A DNA stretch of 64,000 nucleotides from Qipengyuania gaetbuli (GCF_020171365.1 NZ_JAIUZO010000002.1:930001-994000); one strand, 5' to 3'; positions 17,143 to 26,439 are shown, counted from the first letter of the stretch. The notes: generated by a model from the letters alone, not told the origin. Numbers and translations: made by a program.

Positions 17143-18400
17143 GTGGGTTGAGAAGCCTCTCGGCAAGTTGGCCTCTTTCAAGAAGGGCAAGAAGGTCGAC
17201 ACTTCGGAATTTCCGCTCGACGGCTATATTCCATACTTAGGTGCTTCATCACTCACCGGCGGCTCAGACGGCTGGGCAAAGCCGCAGGAGGGCATCGATT
17301 GTCTTTCCAGTGATGCGCTGATGCTATGGGACGGTGAACGGAGCGGCCTTGTCGGTCCTGGTCGAGATGGCGTCATCTCTTCGACAGTTATGCGCTTACG
17401 CCCAGAGAGCGACATGAGCGGCGCTTACTTGGTCCACTTGCTTCGGCAAAATTTCGACTGGATCCAGGCAAGGCGTACTGGGACAGGTGTCCCGCACGTC
17501 CCAAAAGATCTCGGACGGATTTTGGAACTCCGATATCCTAAGGACGAAATCGAACAGACGGCAATCTGCGACGTTCTTGATTGCATCGACACCCAGATTG
17601 AGGCGACGAACGCGTTGATTGCGAAGCAGGAGCGACTGCGAGCAGGGTTGATGCAAGACCTGTTCACGCGCGGCGTGGACGAAAACGGCGAACTGCGCCC
17701 GCCTCGCGACGTTGCCCCACATCTCTTCCACGAAACCGAACTTGGGTGGTTGCCCAAAGAATGGTCTGCACCCGAGGTGCAATCTCTTTTGGCCGACGGC
17801 CCTACACCTATGAGAAGCGGGCCATTCGGAAGTGCGCTCCTTAAGCACGAACTGGTCGAGATCGGCATCCCGCTACTCGGCATCGACAACATCCATGCAG
17901 AGCGTTTCGAGGCCAGCTTCTCGCGCTTTGTCACGCCAAGAAAGTTTCTGGAGCTTTCACGCTATCGCGCACTCCCTGGCGATGTTGTTATCACAATAAT
18001 GGGCACGGTGGGCAGATGCTGCATCATTCCTGATGGCCATGGCGATCTTTTATCGTCCAAACACTTATGGACCATGACCTTCGATAAGTCCAAAGTCATT
18101 CCTGAATTGGTTTGTTGGCAGCTTAACTTCGCTCCGTGGGTGCTTTCGTGGTTTCGCCAGCAATCACAGGGGGGGATTATGGATGCCATTCAGTCATCGA
18201 CCTTGAAACGCCTCCGACTGCCACGTCCCACCTTGCCTGAGCAGGAGCGGATACTTCAGTGCTATAATTCCTCAAGTGGCGCTTTGGCTTCAATGCGGGA
18301 TGAGTTGGCTAAGCTTCGGCTCAAAAAAGCTGGCCTAATGCAAAATCTCCTGACCGGCGCTGTCTCCGTCGAGCCTCTTCTGGAGAAGGAGCCAGCATGA
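17135..18400 (+). CDS. hsdS: Type I restriction specificity subunit
   Basis: A 421-residue specificity subunit that recognises the two halves of the target site. It has two target-recognition domains (about 1-140 and 205-360), each followed by a conserved helical spacer ([21 protein letters not shown] at about 150-185 and [15 protein letters not shown] near the end). Both half-repeats are present, so the subunit looks full length. The ATG at 17135 lies inside the hsdM end; a TTG two codons earlier is less likely. The target sequence cannot be read from the protein by eye. Confidence 0.94.
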   Translation: MSEWVEKPLGKLASFKKGKKVDTSEFPLDGYIPYLGASSLTGGSDGWAKPQEGIDCLSSDALMLWDGERSGLVGPGRDGVISSTVMRLRPESDMSGAYLVHLLRQNFDWIQARRTGTGVPHVPKDLGRILELRYPKDEIEQTAICDVLDCIDTQIEATNALIAKQERLRAGLMQDLFTRGVDENGELRPPRDVAPHLFHETELGWLPKEWSAPEVQSLLADGPTPMRSGPFGSALLKHELVEIGIPLLGIDNIHAERFEASFSRFVTPRKFLELSRYRALPGDVVITIMGTVGRCCIIPDGHGDLLSSKHLWTMTFDKSKVIPELVCWQLNFAPWVLSWFRQQSQGGIMDAIQSSTLKRLRLPRPTLPEQERILQCYNSSSGALASMRDELAKLRLKKAGLMQNLLTGAVSVEPLLEKEPA

Positions 18401-21400
18401 GCGAATATGCCCATGTCGAAAAGCCGCTGTTGGACCAGCTCGAAGGGCTGGGCTGGACGGCGATCGACCAGGGTAGTGGTATCCCGACCAATCCGGCAAA
18501 ATCGCTCCGCACCAATTTCCTCCAGCTGCACTTGCCCGACGCCTTTCGCCAATCGATCCGCGCGCTCAACCGCACCAAGGACGGCGGGGAATGGCTGACC
18601 GACCGTCAGCTCGATATGCTGATCGACGACATCTACCGCCAGCCCAATCGCAGCCTGTTGGAAGCAAACGAGACGGTCCAGGCCCTGCTGTTCAAGGCGC
18701 AGGTCGATCGTAACGAAGTGACGGGCGAGGAAGACCCGACTGTCCGCCTGATCGATTTCGCCGATCCCGCCCGCAACACCTTCCACGCAATCAACCAGTT
18801 CCGCGTCGATACGCCGGGCTGCGTGAAGGGCTTCATCATTCCAGACGTGGTGCTGTTCGTGAACGGCCTGCCGCTCGTGGTGATCGAGGGAAAGATTGGC
18901 GATGCCAACACTGCCAACCCGATGCACGAGGCCTTCGTCCAACTGCAACGCTATCGCGGCGCACGGCCCGAAACCGAGGCGGCTGGCCTGCGCGAAGGCG
19001 AGCCAAAGCTGTTCTACACCAACCTGGCGGTCGTGCGCACCTGCGGGGAAGCGGCGGAATTCGGATCGATCACCAGCGCGCCTGAGCATTTCTACAGCTG
19101 GCGCAATATCTGGCCTGAACAATATTCCGAGATCGATCCACCGCTCGGTGTCGTGCGTTCGCAGGAAGAACTGGCTCAAGGCCTGTTCAACCCTCACGCC
19201 CTTCTTGACATGCTGCGCACCTGCTCGGTCTTCATGGACTTGCCAAACGGCAAGCGGATCAAGGTACTCGCCCGCTATCAACAGCACCGCGCTGCGCGGA
19301 AGATTGTCGAGCGGCTACGCAATGGACAATCGCGCGAAGAGCGCAGCGGCGTTGTCTGGCACACTCAGGGTTCGGGCAAATCGCTCACGATGGTCTTCGT
19401 CGGACGGATGCTCCGCGCATCCAGCGATCTAAGCGACTTCAAGATTCTAATGGTGGTCGACAGGGCTGATCTGGAAGACCAGCTCTCCGCCACCGCAAAG
19501 CTGATCGGCGGCAAGGTGAATGTGATCGAAAGCCGCGCCGATGTGCGCGGCCAACTCGCCTCGCCCGCTTCCGACATCAACATGGTGATGGTCCACAAAT
19601 TCCTAGAGGCGAAGGAAGAGCTTTCCGACGGTCTGCGCGAAAAGCTGGGTCGTTATGCCCCGCCACCGAGCGCCGAAAACTTCGGCACGGTGAACGAGTC
19701 AGACCGTATCCTCATCATGGTCGACGAAGCCCACCGCACGCAGGGCAGCGACATGGGTGACAATCTGTTCGAAGCCTTCCCCAATGCCGCGCGCGTGGCC
19801 TTCACCGGTACGCCTCTGATTACCGACCGCCATGCAGGCAGGAAGACCGTCAAGCGCTTCGGCGAGTACATCGACACCTATAAATTAATGGATGCGGTCG
19901 AGGACGGAGCGACACTCAAGATCCTCTACGAAGGCCGCACTGCCAACACTGCGCTGCGGGACAAGGCCGAGTTCGATGAGGCGTTCGAAGATCTCTTTGC
20001 GGATCGCACGCCCGAGGAATTGCTGGCGATCAAGAAGAAGTATGGCGCGACTGGAGATATCCTGGAAGCAGAAGGCCGGATCGCTGCAATCGCTCGCGAT
20101 ATCGTCAATCACTATATCGACAACATCCTGCCCAATGGCTTCAAGGCGCAAGTGGTCTGCAATTCAAAGCTTGCCGCCGTGCGATACCAGAAGGCTCTCC
20201 GCGAAGCATTGAATGAACGGCTAGAGGTTGAGCGGGCCAAAACGGAACCAGATGACGAAGCGATCAAGCGCATCGCATTTCTGAAGGTGGCGGTGGTCAT
20301 ATCCTCCGACGGAACGAATGAATCGGCTGAGATCACCAATGCGCGGAAGGAGGCAAAGGCGGCAAATGCTGTCGAGAATTTCTGCAAGCCTTTTGAGCCC
20401 GACGACTACGAAAAGACTAACACCGGCGTCGCATTTCTCGTCGTCTGCGACATGCTGCTGACCGGGTTCGACGCTCCAATCGAGCAAGTCATGTATATCG
20501 ACAAGAAGCTGAAAGAGCACAATCTGCTCCAGGCGATCGCCCGCGTGAACCGTGTAACACACGGGAAGCGGCGAGGATTCATCGTCGACTATATCGGTCT
20601 TGCAAATCATTTGACCGATGCGCTCAAGATCTATGCGGACGAAGAACTCGAAGATCTTCAGGCCGGGTTGCAGAATGTCAGCTCAGAGTTGCCGATCCTA
20701 GAAGAGCGCTATCGCCGATTGCTTCAGCATTTTCAGGGCCTCGGTGTGAATGAGATTGAAAGGTTTCTGACGGCGTCTCTAGCTGGCGCCGAGGAGGAGG
20801 CATCGGTCATTCACAAAGCGGTCGATGCGCTTGAGAACATCAAGGCACGGGCCGACTTTGAGGTATTCCTCAAGAAGTTCCTGATGAGTCTCGATCTGGT
20901 TTTGCCAGGCAAGGCGGCACATGAGTATCGCGGCCCGGCCAGGCGCCTTGGCTATCTGATGCGCATGGCGAAAGAACGGTACAAGGACGATTCCATCAAC
21001 TTCGCGGGCGTTGGTGAGAAGGTCGCAGCACTGATCAACCGCCACCTCGTCGAATTGGGCATCGATCCGCAAATACCGCCGATCGAACTTCTCGACCCGG
21101 AGTTTGTCGATCATGTCACTGGACATGCCGGAAAGAGTACGCGGGCGAAAGCGAGCGAGATGGAGCACGCCATCCGCAAGCACTGCACCATACACTTCGA
21201 TGAAGACCCTGCTTTCTTCAAGCGGATGAGCGAAAAGCTCGATACCCTCATCGCCAAGCATGGCGACGATTGGAAAGCTCTGGCGGAACACTATGAAGAG
21301 CTTCGGGCGGAAATCAGGGCTGGTCGAGGGGACGAAGGCGTTGAGCAGCCTGCCGAAGTGCAAGTATTCCGGGCGAACTTGTTGGACCTGATCGGCGACG

Positions 21401-21651
21401 GCATGACGCTTTCCAACGAGGACGCGGTTCTGCTTGATGCTCTGGCAACGCGCATCGTCGAAATTGTCCAAGAGGCTATCGCCATCGTCGATTTCTGGAG
21501 GAAGCCGGATCAGGTTCGTCGTTTGAGAGCCGACATCGATACGGAGGTCATGGTTTCAGGAATTGCTCCGGTGCAAGACAATCACCTGCGGATTGCAGTC
21601 GAGCTAACGAAGCTCGCGGAAAAACGTCACGCGGAGTTGTTGCGGTCATGA
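18397..21651 (+). CDS. hsdR: Type I restriction endonuclease subunit
   Basis: A 1084-residue motor and nuclease subunit. The N-terminal PD-(D/E)xK nuclease shows PDVVLFVNGLPLVVIEGK at about 149-166. Helicase motifs follow: Walker A HTQGSGKS near 324, VDEAHRTQGSD near 441 and FTGTPL near 471; motif VI lies around LLQAIARVNR near 710. The C-terminal third should contact HsdM/HsdS. It overlaps the hsdS stop by four bases and has AAGGAG before its ATG. No frameshift is visible, so the system should be able to cut DNA. Confidence 0.96.
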   Translation: MSEYAHVEKPLLDQLEGLGWTAIDQGSGIPTNPAKSLRTNFLQLHLPDAFRQSIRALNRTKDGGEWLTDRQLDMLIDDIYRQPNRSLLEANETVQALLFKAQVDRNEVTGEEDPTVRLIDFADPARNTFHAINQFRVDTPGCVKGFIIPDVVLFVNGLPLVVIEGKIGDANTANPMHEAFVQLQRYRGARPETEAAGLREGEPKLFYTNLAVVRTCGEAAEFGSITSAPEHFYSWRNIWPEQYSEIDPPLGVVRSQEELAQGLFNPHALLDMLRTCSVFMDLPNGKRIKVLARYQQHRAARKIVERLRNGQSREERSGVVWHTQGSGKSLTMVFVGRMLRASSDLSDFKILMVVDRADLEDQLSATAKLIGGKVNVIESRADVRGQLASPASDINMVMVHKFLEAKEELSDGLREKLGRYAPPPSAENFGTVNESDRILIMVDEAHRTQGSDMGDNLFEAFPNAARVAFTGTPLITDRHAGRKTVKRFGEYIDTYKLMDAVEDGATLKILYEGRTANTALRDKAEFDEAFEDLFADRTPEELLAIKKKYGATGDILEAEGRIAAIARDIVNHYIDNILPNGFKAQVVCNSKLAAVRYQKALREALNERLEVERAKTEPDDEAIKRIAFLKVAVVISSDGTNESAEITNARKEAKAANAVENFCKPFEPDDYEKTNTGVAFLVVCDMLLTGFDAPIEQVMYIDKKLKEHNLLQAIARVNRVTHGKRRGFIVDYIGLANHLTDALKIYADEELEDLQAGLQNVSSELPILEERYRRLLQHFQGLGVNEIERFLTASLAGAEEEASVIHKAVDALENIKARADFEVFLKKFLMSLDLVLPGKAAHEYRGPARRLGYLMRMAKERYKDDSINFAGVGEKVAALINRHLVELGIDPQIPPIELLDPEFVDHVTGHAGKSTRAKASEMEHAIRKHCTIHFDEDPAFFKRMSEKLDTLIAKHGDDWKALAEHYEELRAEIRAGRGDEGVEQPAEVQVFRANLLDLIGDGMTLSNEDAVLLDALATRIVEIVQEAIAIVDFWRKPDQVRRLRADIDTEVMVSGIAPVQDNHLRIAVELTKLAEKRHAELLRS

Positions 21652-22349
21652 AGATGTGTGCGCAAGACATCGAGTTCACACTCATTCGCAGCGACCGAAA
21701 AACCGCGGACATCGTAATCGAGCGGTCCGGCGATGTTATCGTAAGAGCGCCGAACGAAATCGACGATGGAAGGGTCCGCCAAGCGGTCGCTGATCGAGCG
21801 CTCTGGGTCCATCGATCGCTCGCCGAGTGGGAAAGCTTGAATTCCAGCAGACGGACGAGACCTATCGCCCAGGGGCAGGGCTTTGCTTATCTTGGCCGAT
21901 CTTATCGACTTAAATTTGTCGACAATGCCAAGGCACCGCTTACCTTGAAGAATGGGCGCTGGGAGCTTTGCGAAAAGTTCGCTGCGGATGCCGGGGAAGC
22001 GGGGGCGCGGAAGGCCTTTCGGGACTTCTACATAGTGAAAGGGCGAAAAGTCTTTGGCGAGAGGGTTGCTCTCTTCGCGCCGAAGGTTGGCGTCTCTCCT
22101 GGTGAAATCGCAGTGAAGGAATTAGGATATCACTGGGCATCATGCGGCAAAGGAGGAGCACTCAACTTCCACTGGAAAACGCTGATGGCTCCGCAAACCG
22201 TCATTGATTATATCGTGGTCCACGAGCTCTGCCACTTGCGGCATCGTGACCATTCCGATGCATTCTGGAATGAGGTTGACAAGGTACTGCCAAACTTCAG
22301 GCTGCGAAAGGAGTGGCTAAGGCTGAACGGAGCGTCGCTAACTCTCTAG
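21648..22349 (+). CDS. YgjP/SprT-like zinc metallopeptidase
   Basis: A 233-residue protein of the YgjP family (DUF45, M48-like). The zinc motif HELCHLRHRDH is at about residues 191-201, preceded by a conserved GYHWASCGKGGALNFHW stretch. Genes of this family often sit directly after hsdR in type I loci, as here, with a four-base ATGA overlap. Its job in restriction is not established; regulation of HsdR by proteolysis or a DNA-protein repair role are possibilities. The stop overlaps the end of the convergent nucleotide operon by four bases. Confidence 0.9.
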   Translation: MKMCAQDIEFTLIRSDRKTADIVIERSGDVIVRAPNEIDDGRVRQAVADRALWVHRSLAEWESLNSSRRTRPIAQGQGFAYLGRSYRLKFVDNAKAPLTLKNGRWELCEKFAADAGEAGARKAFRDFYIVKGRKVFGERVALFAPKVGVSPGEIAVKELGYHWASCGKGGALNFHWKTLMAPQTVIDYIVVHELCHLRHRDHSDAFWNEVDKVLPNFRLRKEWLRLNGASLTL

Positions 22350-23524
22350 TTCGGGTTCTCGCTGCCTTCAGGGTTTGAAGGAGCTAGGCGCCTAACTTGT
22401 GATTGAAGAAGGTCGATTTCGGCTCTCAGTGTTTCGATTTCATTTTCCTGAGATTCGATCTGGGCCCGAAGCGCTGACGTGGTTGCCCTCGCCTCCAATT
22501 CAGCTCCCCCGAATGCGTCGACAGCTTCCACGTGGTCATCAAATTGCTCACCGTTCTCAGCCACGATTCCCTGTAATTCTCTGATTTGAGAGCGGTTTCC
22601 TGTAAAGTAGTCGATAGATATTCCAAATACCGTTGCCGCCAAGGTCACGACCGCGATTGCGCCTGCGATCACACCGCCGACACTATAGTTACGCATTGTT
22701 TGAGCGCTCTGCTCCGACTTTTTGGCGGAGTCAGCTGCTGCCTGCGATTTTTGGTCTGCTTTCTCCACCATGTCGGGGATAGAACTACGGATTGAGATTG
22801 GCTGCGCATCCGATGGGATCTGTGGCTTTGCGGCCTTCAGGATAAAATCCTTGATTTCGGGAAATTCGGTATTGGAAGGCGGTCGCCCATGCTCCGGGTT
22901 GGAGGAGGTCTTTGTAAATTCAATCCATATCAGTCCGTCTTCTTTAGGTATGAGATAGTCTTCATTGGTAAGATTGTGGAGCGGAATGCAAAGCCTGCCC
23001 CAGAATCCAGGATCGACCAGCGGCCCAGTGCCTAGAAGCAGCCCACGATGAACGTGATTAATCTGAAGGTTAAAACGGACAGCAATGAATGGTGGAAGCC
23101 TAAAGAAAATCTCCGATTCCACAAAAACGATGGAATTGGCTGGAACCGTTAGAAATTGCTGAGTTCCATCAAATATCGTTGTAGGGTAATTTTTACCTTT
23201 TTCGAACTGATAGGCACACTTCCCTATCTTGCTCTCATATGAAGCTGCTTTAAGAGGAGATTTTCTAAAATTCTCTCCATCAAACGGAGCGATCATTCCG
23301 GTCTTCTCTACATACTCAATGATATGATCGGCCGAAAGGAGCGCCTCTGGAATATCGCCGCAAGGGTCCGGGGCTGCCTTCTGGCCCGCCCTCATCTTAA
23401 ATGGAGCGGCGAGCCGCTCCGCATCGTTCTCTGCTAGCTTGAAAGGCACTTTGCTACGCTCTGATAGCCGCGGCGCACTTTGCCGAACGAAGATCGATAA
23501 TAGCTTTCCCAGAAAAGCCCACAT
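22346..23524 (-). CDS. dCTP-deaminase/dUTPase-fold membrane protein (candidate nucleotide sensor)
   Basis: A 392-residue protein. Residues about 55-225 resemble the trimeric dCTP deaminase/dUTPase fold: FLTVPANSIVFVESEIFFRL, then RGLLLGTGPLVDPGFWGRL and IPLHNLTNEDYLIP. The Glu expected after the PGxxG turn in dCTP deaminases appears as Pro by my alignment (IPLHN), so it may bind but not deaminate nucleotides. A linker leads to one membrane segment at about 280-303 (VGGVIAGAIAVVTLAAT) and a coiled coil at about 310-380. It is the third gene of the nucleotide operon, and its start (ATG 23524, GAGG upstream) lies 71 bases inside the previous gene. A membrane-anchored sensor or effector is inferred. 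Confidence 0.7.
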   Translation of the reverse strand: MWAFLGKLLSIFVRQSAPRLSERSKVPFKLAENDAERLAAPFKMRAGQKAAPDPCGDIPEALLSADHIIEYVEKTGMIAPFDGENFRKSPLKAASYESKIGKCAYQFEKGKNYPTTIFDGTQQFLTVPANSIVFVESEIFFRLPPFIAVRFNLQINHVHRGLLLGTGPLVDPGFWGRLCIPLHNLTNEDYLIPKEDGLIWIEFTKTSSNPEHGRPPSNTEFPEIKDFILKAAKPQIPSDAQPISIRSSIPDMVEKADQKSQAAADSAKKSEQSAQTMRNYSVGGVIAGAIAVVTLAATVFGISIDYFTGNRSQIRELQGIVAENGEQFDDHVEAVDAFGGAELEARATTSALRAQIESQENEIETLRAEIDLLQSQVRRLAPSNPEGSENPN

Positions 23525-24518
23525 AAGCAATCCTCGCCGCTACCTCGTCCTCTACCCTTGAAATGAATTCTGTCACTTTTGATGATTGATCGACTATTTC
23601 TCTTTCATCACCAATGTAATCCATATGGTTTAACACGATCGCAGTCGGATTGTTCGCAGAAATCGCTGACTTGACCACATCAGGATCAAACTCTCCCACG
23701 CGACGCAGATTTTTGGTGACAGTTGTGAACTCTCGGATGCTCCGGTCAATTCCAGCTGATTTCGCAATTTCTTCCCAGCTAGTCTCATTAGGCAATGGGC
23801 CAGACATCCCTGCGACTCGAATAGGGAATGATCTTAAAACGAGAACGACCTCATCAACGTCGATCGGACTTAACCCAGTCTCTGTGAGAGCTGACGCTGC
23901 TGTCGTGCATCTGGAAGTTGCCTTCGGCCAAAACCCACCATCATAGAGCGACAGGCCAAATCCCTGAGTTCCTTCAATTACAATGCGAGCTTTGCCGTTC
24001 AACCATTGACGCATTTTCAAGGTTGTGTCGCAGAGATACTGCTCCAGTGGCTCACAATGCTGAGCTTCATGCCTCTGGAGTGGGAAGTTGGCAGCCTCGC
24101 GAGCCACCGAGGCCATAATCGCAGCTCCAACACCACTCCCGGTCGATCCAATTCCTGTAACCAAGCCAGCATCGACTTCCCAGGCCTTCTGCTCAGGAGT
24201 GATGATGTTCGCGTATGGGCTTATGAGAATTCGATCACGCGGGTAGTCTAGGAGTTCGATTTCGTCCTGAAGAACATCAAGGTCGATGAACGATCCGGCA
24301 GGGAACACCACGTCAACGTTGCGATCAACTGCTCCTGCAGGCAGCTGCCTTAATGCAAATTTCTGCCCTGACCGATCATATGCTGTATGGCCCGAATTCG
24401 GGCCGCCAACCCTTACGACCGCGACCCGTGGGGCAGTCGCCATTCGTACCAGTTCAAGAGATACCTTACCCTTGCCCTCCGAGCCAAATTGGCCGCCTAC
24501 GACAATGGATACTGGCAT
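23454..24518 (-). CDS. Short adenylosuccinate-synthetase homologue with altered active site (PurZ-like?)
   Basis: A 354-residue member of the PurA superfamily; bacterial PurA is usually near 430. GTP and IMP-site motifs are recognisable: GGQFGSEGKGK (9-18), GGPNSGHT with catalytic-type His44, GIGSTGSGVG near 122, IEGTQGFGLSLYDGG near 181, TTVTKNLRRVG near 265 and NHMDYIGD near 297. The catalytic Asp of PurA (GDEGKGK) is Ser13 here. As I recall, phage PurZ enzymes, which make the 2-aminoadenine precursor from dGMP, are also short and carry a change at this position. Its ATG directly abuts the stop of the upstream gene (TAAATG). A housekeeping PurA role is unlikely. Confidence 0.8.
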   Translation of the reverse strand: MPVSIVVGGQFGSEGKGKVSLELVRMATAPRVAVVRVGGPNSGHTAYDRSGQKFALRQLPAGAVDRNVDVVFPAGSFIDLDVLQDEIELLDYPRDRILISPYANIITPEQKAWEVDAGLVTGIGSTGSGVGAAIMASVAREAANFPLQRHEAQHCEPLEQYLCDTTLKMRQWLNGKARIVIEGTQGFGLSLYDGGFWPKATSRCTTAASALTETGLSPIDVDEVVLVLRSFPIRVAGMSGPLPNETSWEEIAKSAGIDRSIREFTTVTKNLRRVGEFDPDVVKSAISANNPTAIVLNHMDYIGDEREIVDQSSKVTEFISRVEDEVAARIAYVGFSGKAIIDLRSAKCAAAIRA

Positions 24519-26405
24519 TTAAATCTCCGCTTCCCGGGCCTCGAGCAATCGAGTCACTTTTGAAAGCATATCTCGCTCGCGTCCATTATTGTATATAGTG
24601 AGTTCGGCGAGAGGTCGCATCACCGAAACTTTCTGCTCAACATCTGACGCAGAAGCCTCGTCGAACACTGATCCAACGACCGTGGGGCTCCCACCGTCTC
24701 GCTTGGAGTAGCGGCTTCGCCGACTTTCCTCATCAGCATCGACGAAAATATGGAAGAAGCGATAACCAAATTGCTCCCTCAAGAAGGCATGATCCTCTGG
24801 AAACCTCAAACCGTCCACAACAATCCGTTCAGCCGTTGAAACCCTGGCAATCGTTTTCTCCGCCAATTCTCGTTGGCGTCCACTGCGATTGATCTCTGCT
24901 CCCATTTCCTGTCGATGCCTGCGATCTAGCGGTTGGCCACACTCCCGCAACAGATCGTCAATCACTAGGCTGAAGCGCGTGTAGGCAAACCCAAGTTCTT
25001 CTAGCCCCTTCGCGAGCGTCGTCTTTCCTGCTGCGATCGGCCCACTCACACCCACTACGAAAGGCAGTTCTTCTCGCTGAAGGCGTGGGATTATTAAGGG
25101 CGGCTCTGTTTCCGTACCGAGCGACTCTGACAAGCCAGCAAGGTGAAAGGTCCCAACGAGCGCAGACGTAATCGCATCAAGCTCGTCGTGGGTCACCCGT
25201 TGGCGCACGTATCTACCATCAATGCCGAACTCGCTCAGCCCCAACTTTAGCCATTCCTCACCTGCCCCCTTCCGGGGAATTCTCATGATGTCTTGCGCGG
25301 CACCTGGATAACTCTCGATCACTGGGAAGCCGAGCTTGCGAAACTCTTGGGCAAGTTTGATCCCCCTAGCCGTAAGCTTCTGCATACTCGGAAGTAGGCA
25401 GGGGTAGACGTTGACCCCCCTGCGTTTCAGCTCGCGTTCGCAAACCCTCATGATTCCATATCGATCACGACCAGGATCGTCGTCAAAAACGGACAAGCGT
25501 CCGGTTGGGAGGCAAAGGGGCGAGTCTATCGAGATTAGCTCAGGGTTAGCTGCAACCGTTGCAGCAATAATCTCTTCATCGCTTGATAAGGTTGCCGTCT
25601 CAGCCCGATGCCCGTTTAAAACACACCAGCCTGATGGGCGCTTCTCTGAGCCAGTCAGATCAATTCCGACGACTCGCGAAAACTCGGCTTTCATCCCACT
25701 GAACAGCTCGCGAAAGGTGGGCGCCCTCGCCAATTCACTACCAGATACCCCTGTAATTTCAGGCAAAACATGCCGATCTTGCGGAGCGGACAAGTCCACA
25801 AAATCGATAGGTTCGCTCAGGAGATCGGCTTCGAAACCGAGCCTTTTTAAGGCATGATCAAACAGGGCTCCCATCGCGGCGATGTCCGCCCGGTTATAGG
25901 TAATCAAGGTCCGAAGCGCGTCCAGTTCACCTCTGAGATACCGGTGCCAAAGAAGCACTGCTGCGAAACCATCAACGCCTTCAATGTCATCTCTGAAATT
26001 GACGCCAAGTTCTTGCTCAATTGCCTTCTGACCACCTTTCAGACCGACCCGGCGGCAAAGGTACATGAGGTCGATATGAGGCTCTGGTAACTGGATAGTC
26101 GGAAATTCCTGTTCAAGGAATTTCGCATCGAAACGTATTCCGTTAAACGTGACCAGCGAAACGGCCTGCTCGACGGCTTCGAGCATTGGCTTTGGATCAT
26201 CTCCCTTTATGAAGGTTCCTGAACGCCCATCCATCGCCCAGCCAACAACGGTGATTTCATCATAGTAGTGGCTTAGACCGGTGGTCTCGATATCGAGGAA
26301 CATCACTCGCTCTGGTTGTTCATGGCAAAGAGCAAGCTTCTCGCGCAGGGCCCTAGGCAGTCTTCTCTTTATCATGTCGGGCACATCGTTTTCCATTGCA
26401 GGCAT
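24519..26405 (-). CDS. Exonuclease-like / DUF429 / P-loop kinase fusion protein
   Basis: A 628-residue three-domain protein. Residues about 35-190: DEDD-type RNase H-fold nuclease (FLDIETTGLSHYYDEITVVG, TFNGIRFDAKFLE, YNRADI), like the YprB family. About 245-425: a DUF429 domain, also RNase H-like (VVGIDLTGSEKRPSGW, LISIDSPLCLP, VIESYPGAAQDI, HDELDAITSALVG). About 450-628: a P-loop domain (VVGVSGPIAAGKTTLAKGL) with a layout like deoxynucleotide monophosphate kinases (VIDDLLRECGQ, VDGLRFPEDH, DADEESRRSRY). The start is uncertain: ATG 26405 follows AGGTG, ATG 26396 is also possible, and the frame is open upstream. It leads the nucleotide operon. Confidence 0.78.
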   Translation of the reverse strand: MPAMENDVPDMIKRRLPRALREKLALCHEQPERVMFLDIETTGLSHYYDEITVVGWAMDGRSGTFIKGDDPKPMLEAVEQAVSLVTFNGIRFDAKFLEQEFPTIQLPEPHIDLMYLCRRVGLKGGQKAIEQELGVNFRDDIEGVDGFAAVLLWHRYLRGELDALRTLITYNRADIAAMGALFDHALKRLGFEADLLSEPIDFVDLSAPQDRHVLPEITGVSGSELARAPTFRELFSGMKAEFSRVVGIDLTGSEKRPSGWCVLNGHRAETATLSSDEEIIAATVAANPELISIDSPLCLPTGRLSVFDDDPGRDRYGIMRVCERELKRRGVNVYPCLLPSMQKLTARGIKLAQEFRKLGFPVIESYPGAAQDIMRIPRKGAGEEWLKLGLSEFGIDGRYVRQRVTHDELDAITSALVGTFHLAGLSESLGTETEPPLIIPRLQREELPFVVGVSGPIAAGKTTLAKGLEELGFAYTRFSLVIDDLLRECGQPLDRRHRQEMGAEINRSGRQRELAEKTIARVSTAERIVVDGLRFPEDHAFLREQFGYRFFHIFVDADEESRRSRYSKRDGGSPTVVGSVFDEASASDVEQKVSVMRPLAELTIYNNGRERDMLSKVTRLLEAREAEI

Positions 26406-26424
26406 CGTTAGACACACCTGGATT

Positions 26425-26439
26425 GGAATGAAACATTCC
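26425..26439. promoter_or_regulatory. Inverted repeat upstream of the nucleotide operon
   Basis: GGAATG-AAA-CATTCC, a perfect 6-base inverted repeat 20 bases before the chosen start of the fusion gene. It is a good candidate operator for the three-gene operon. No dedicated regulator gene is adjacent. Confidence 0.4.
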
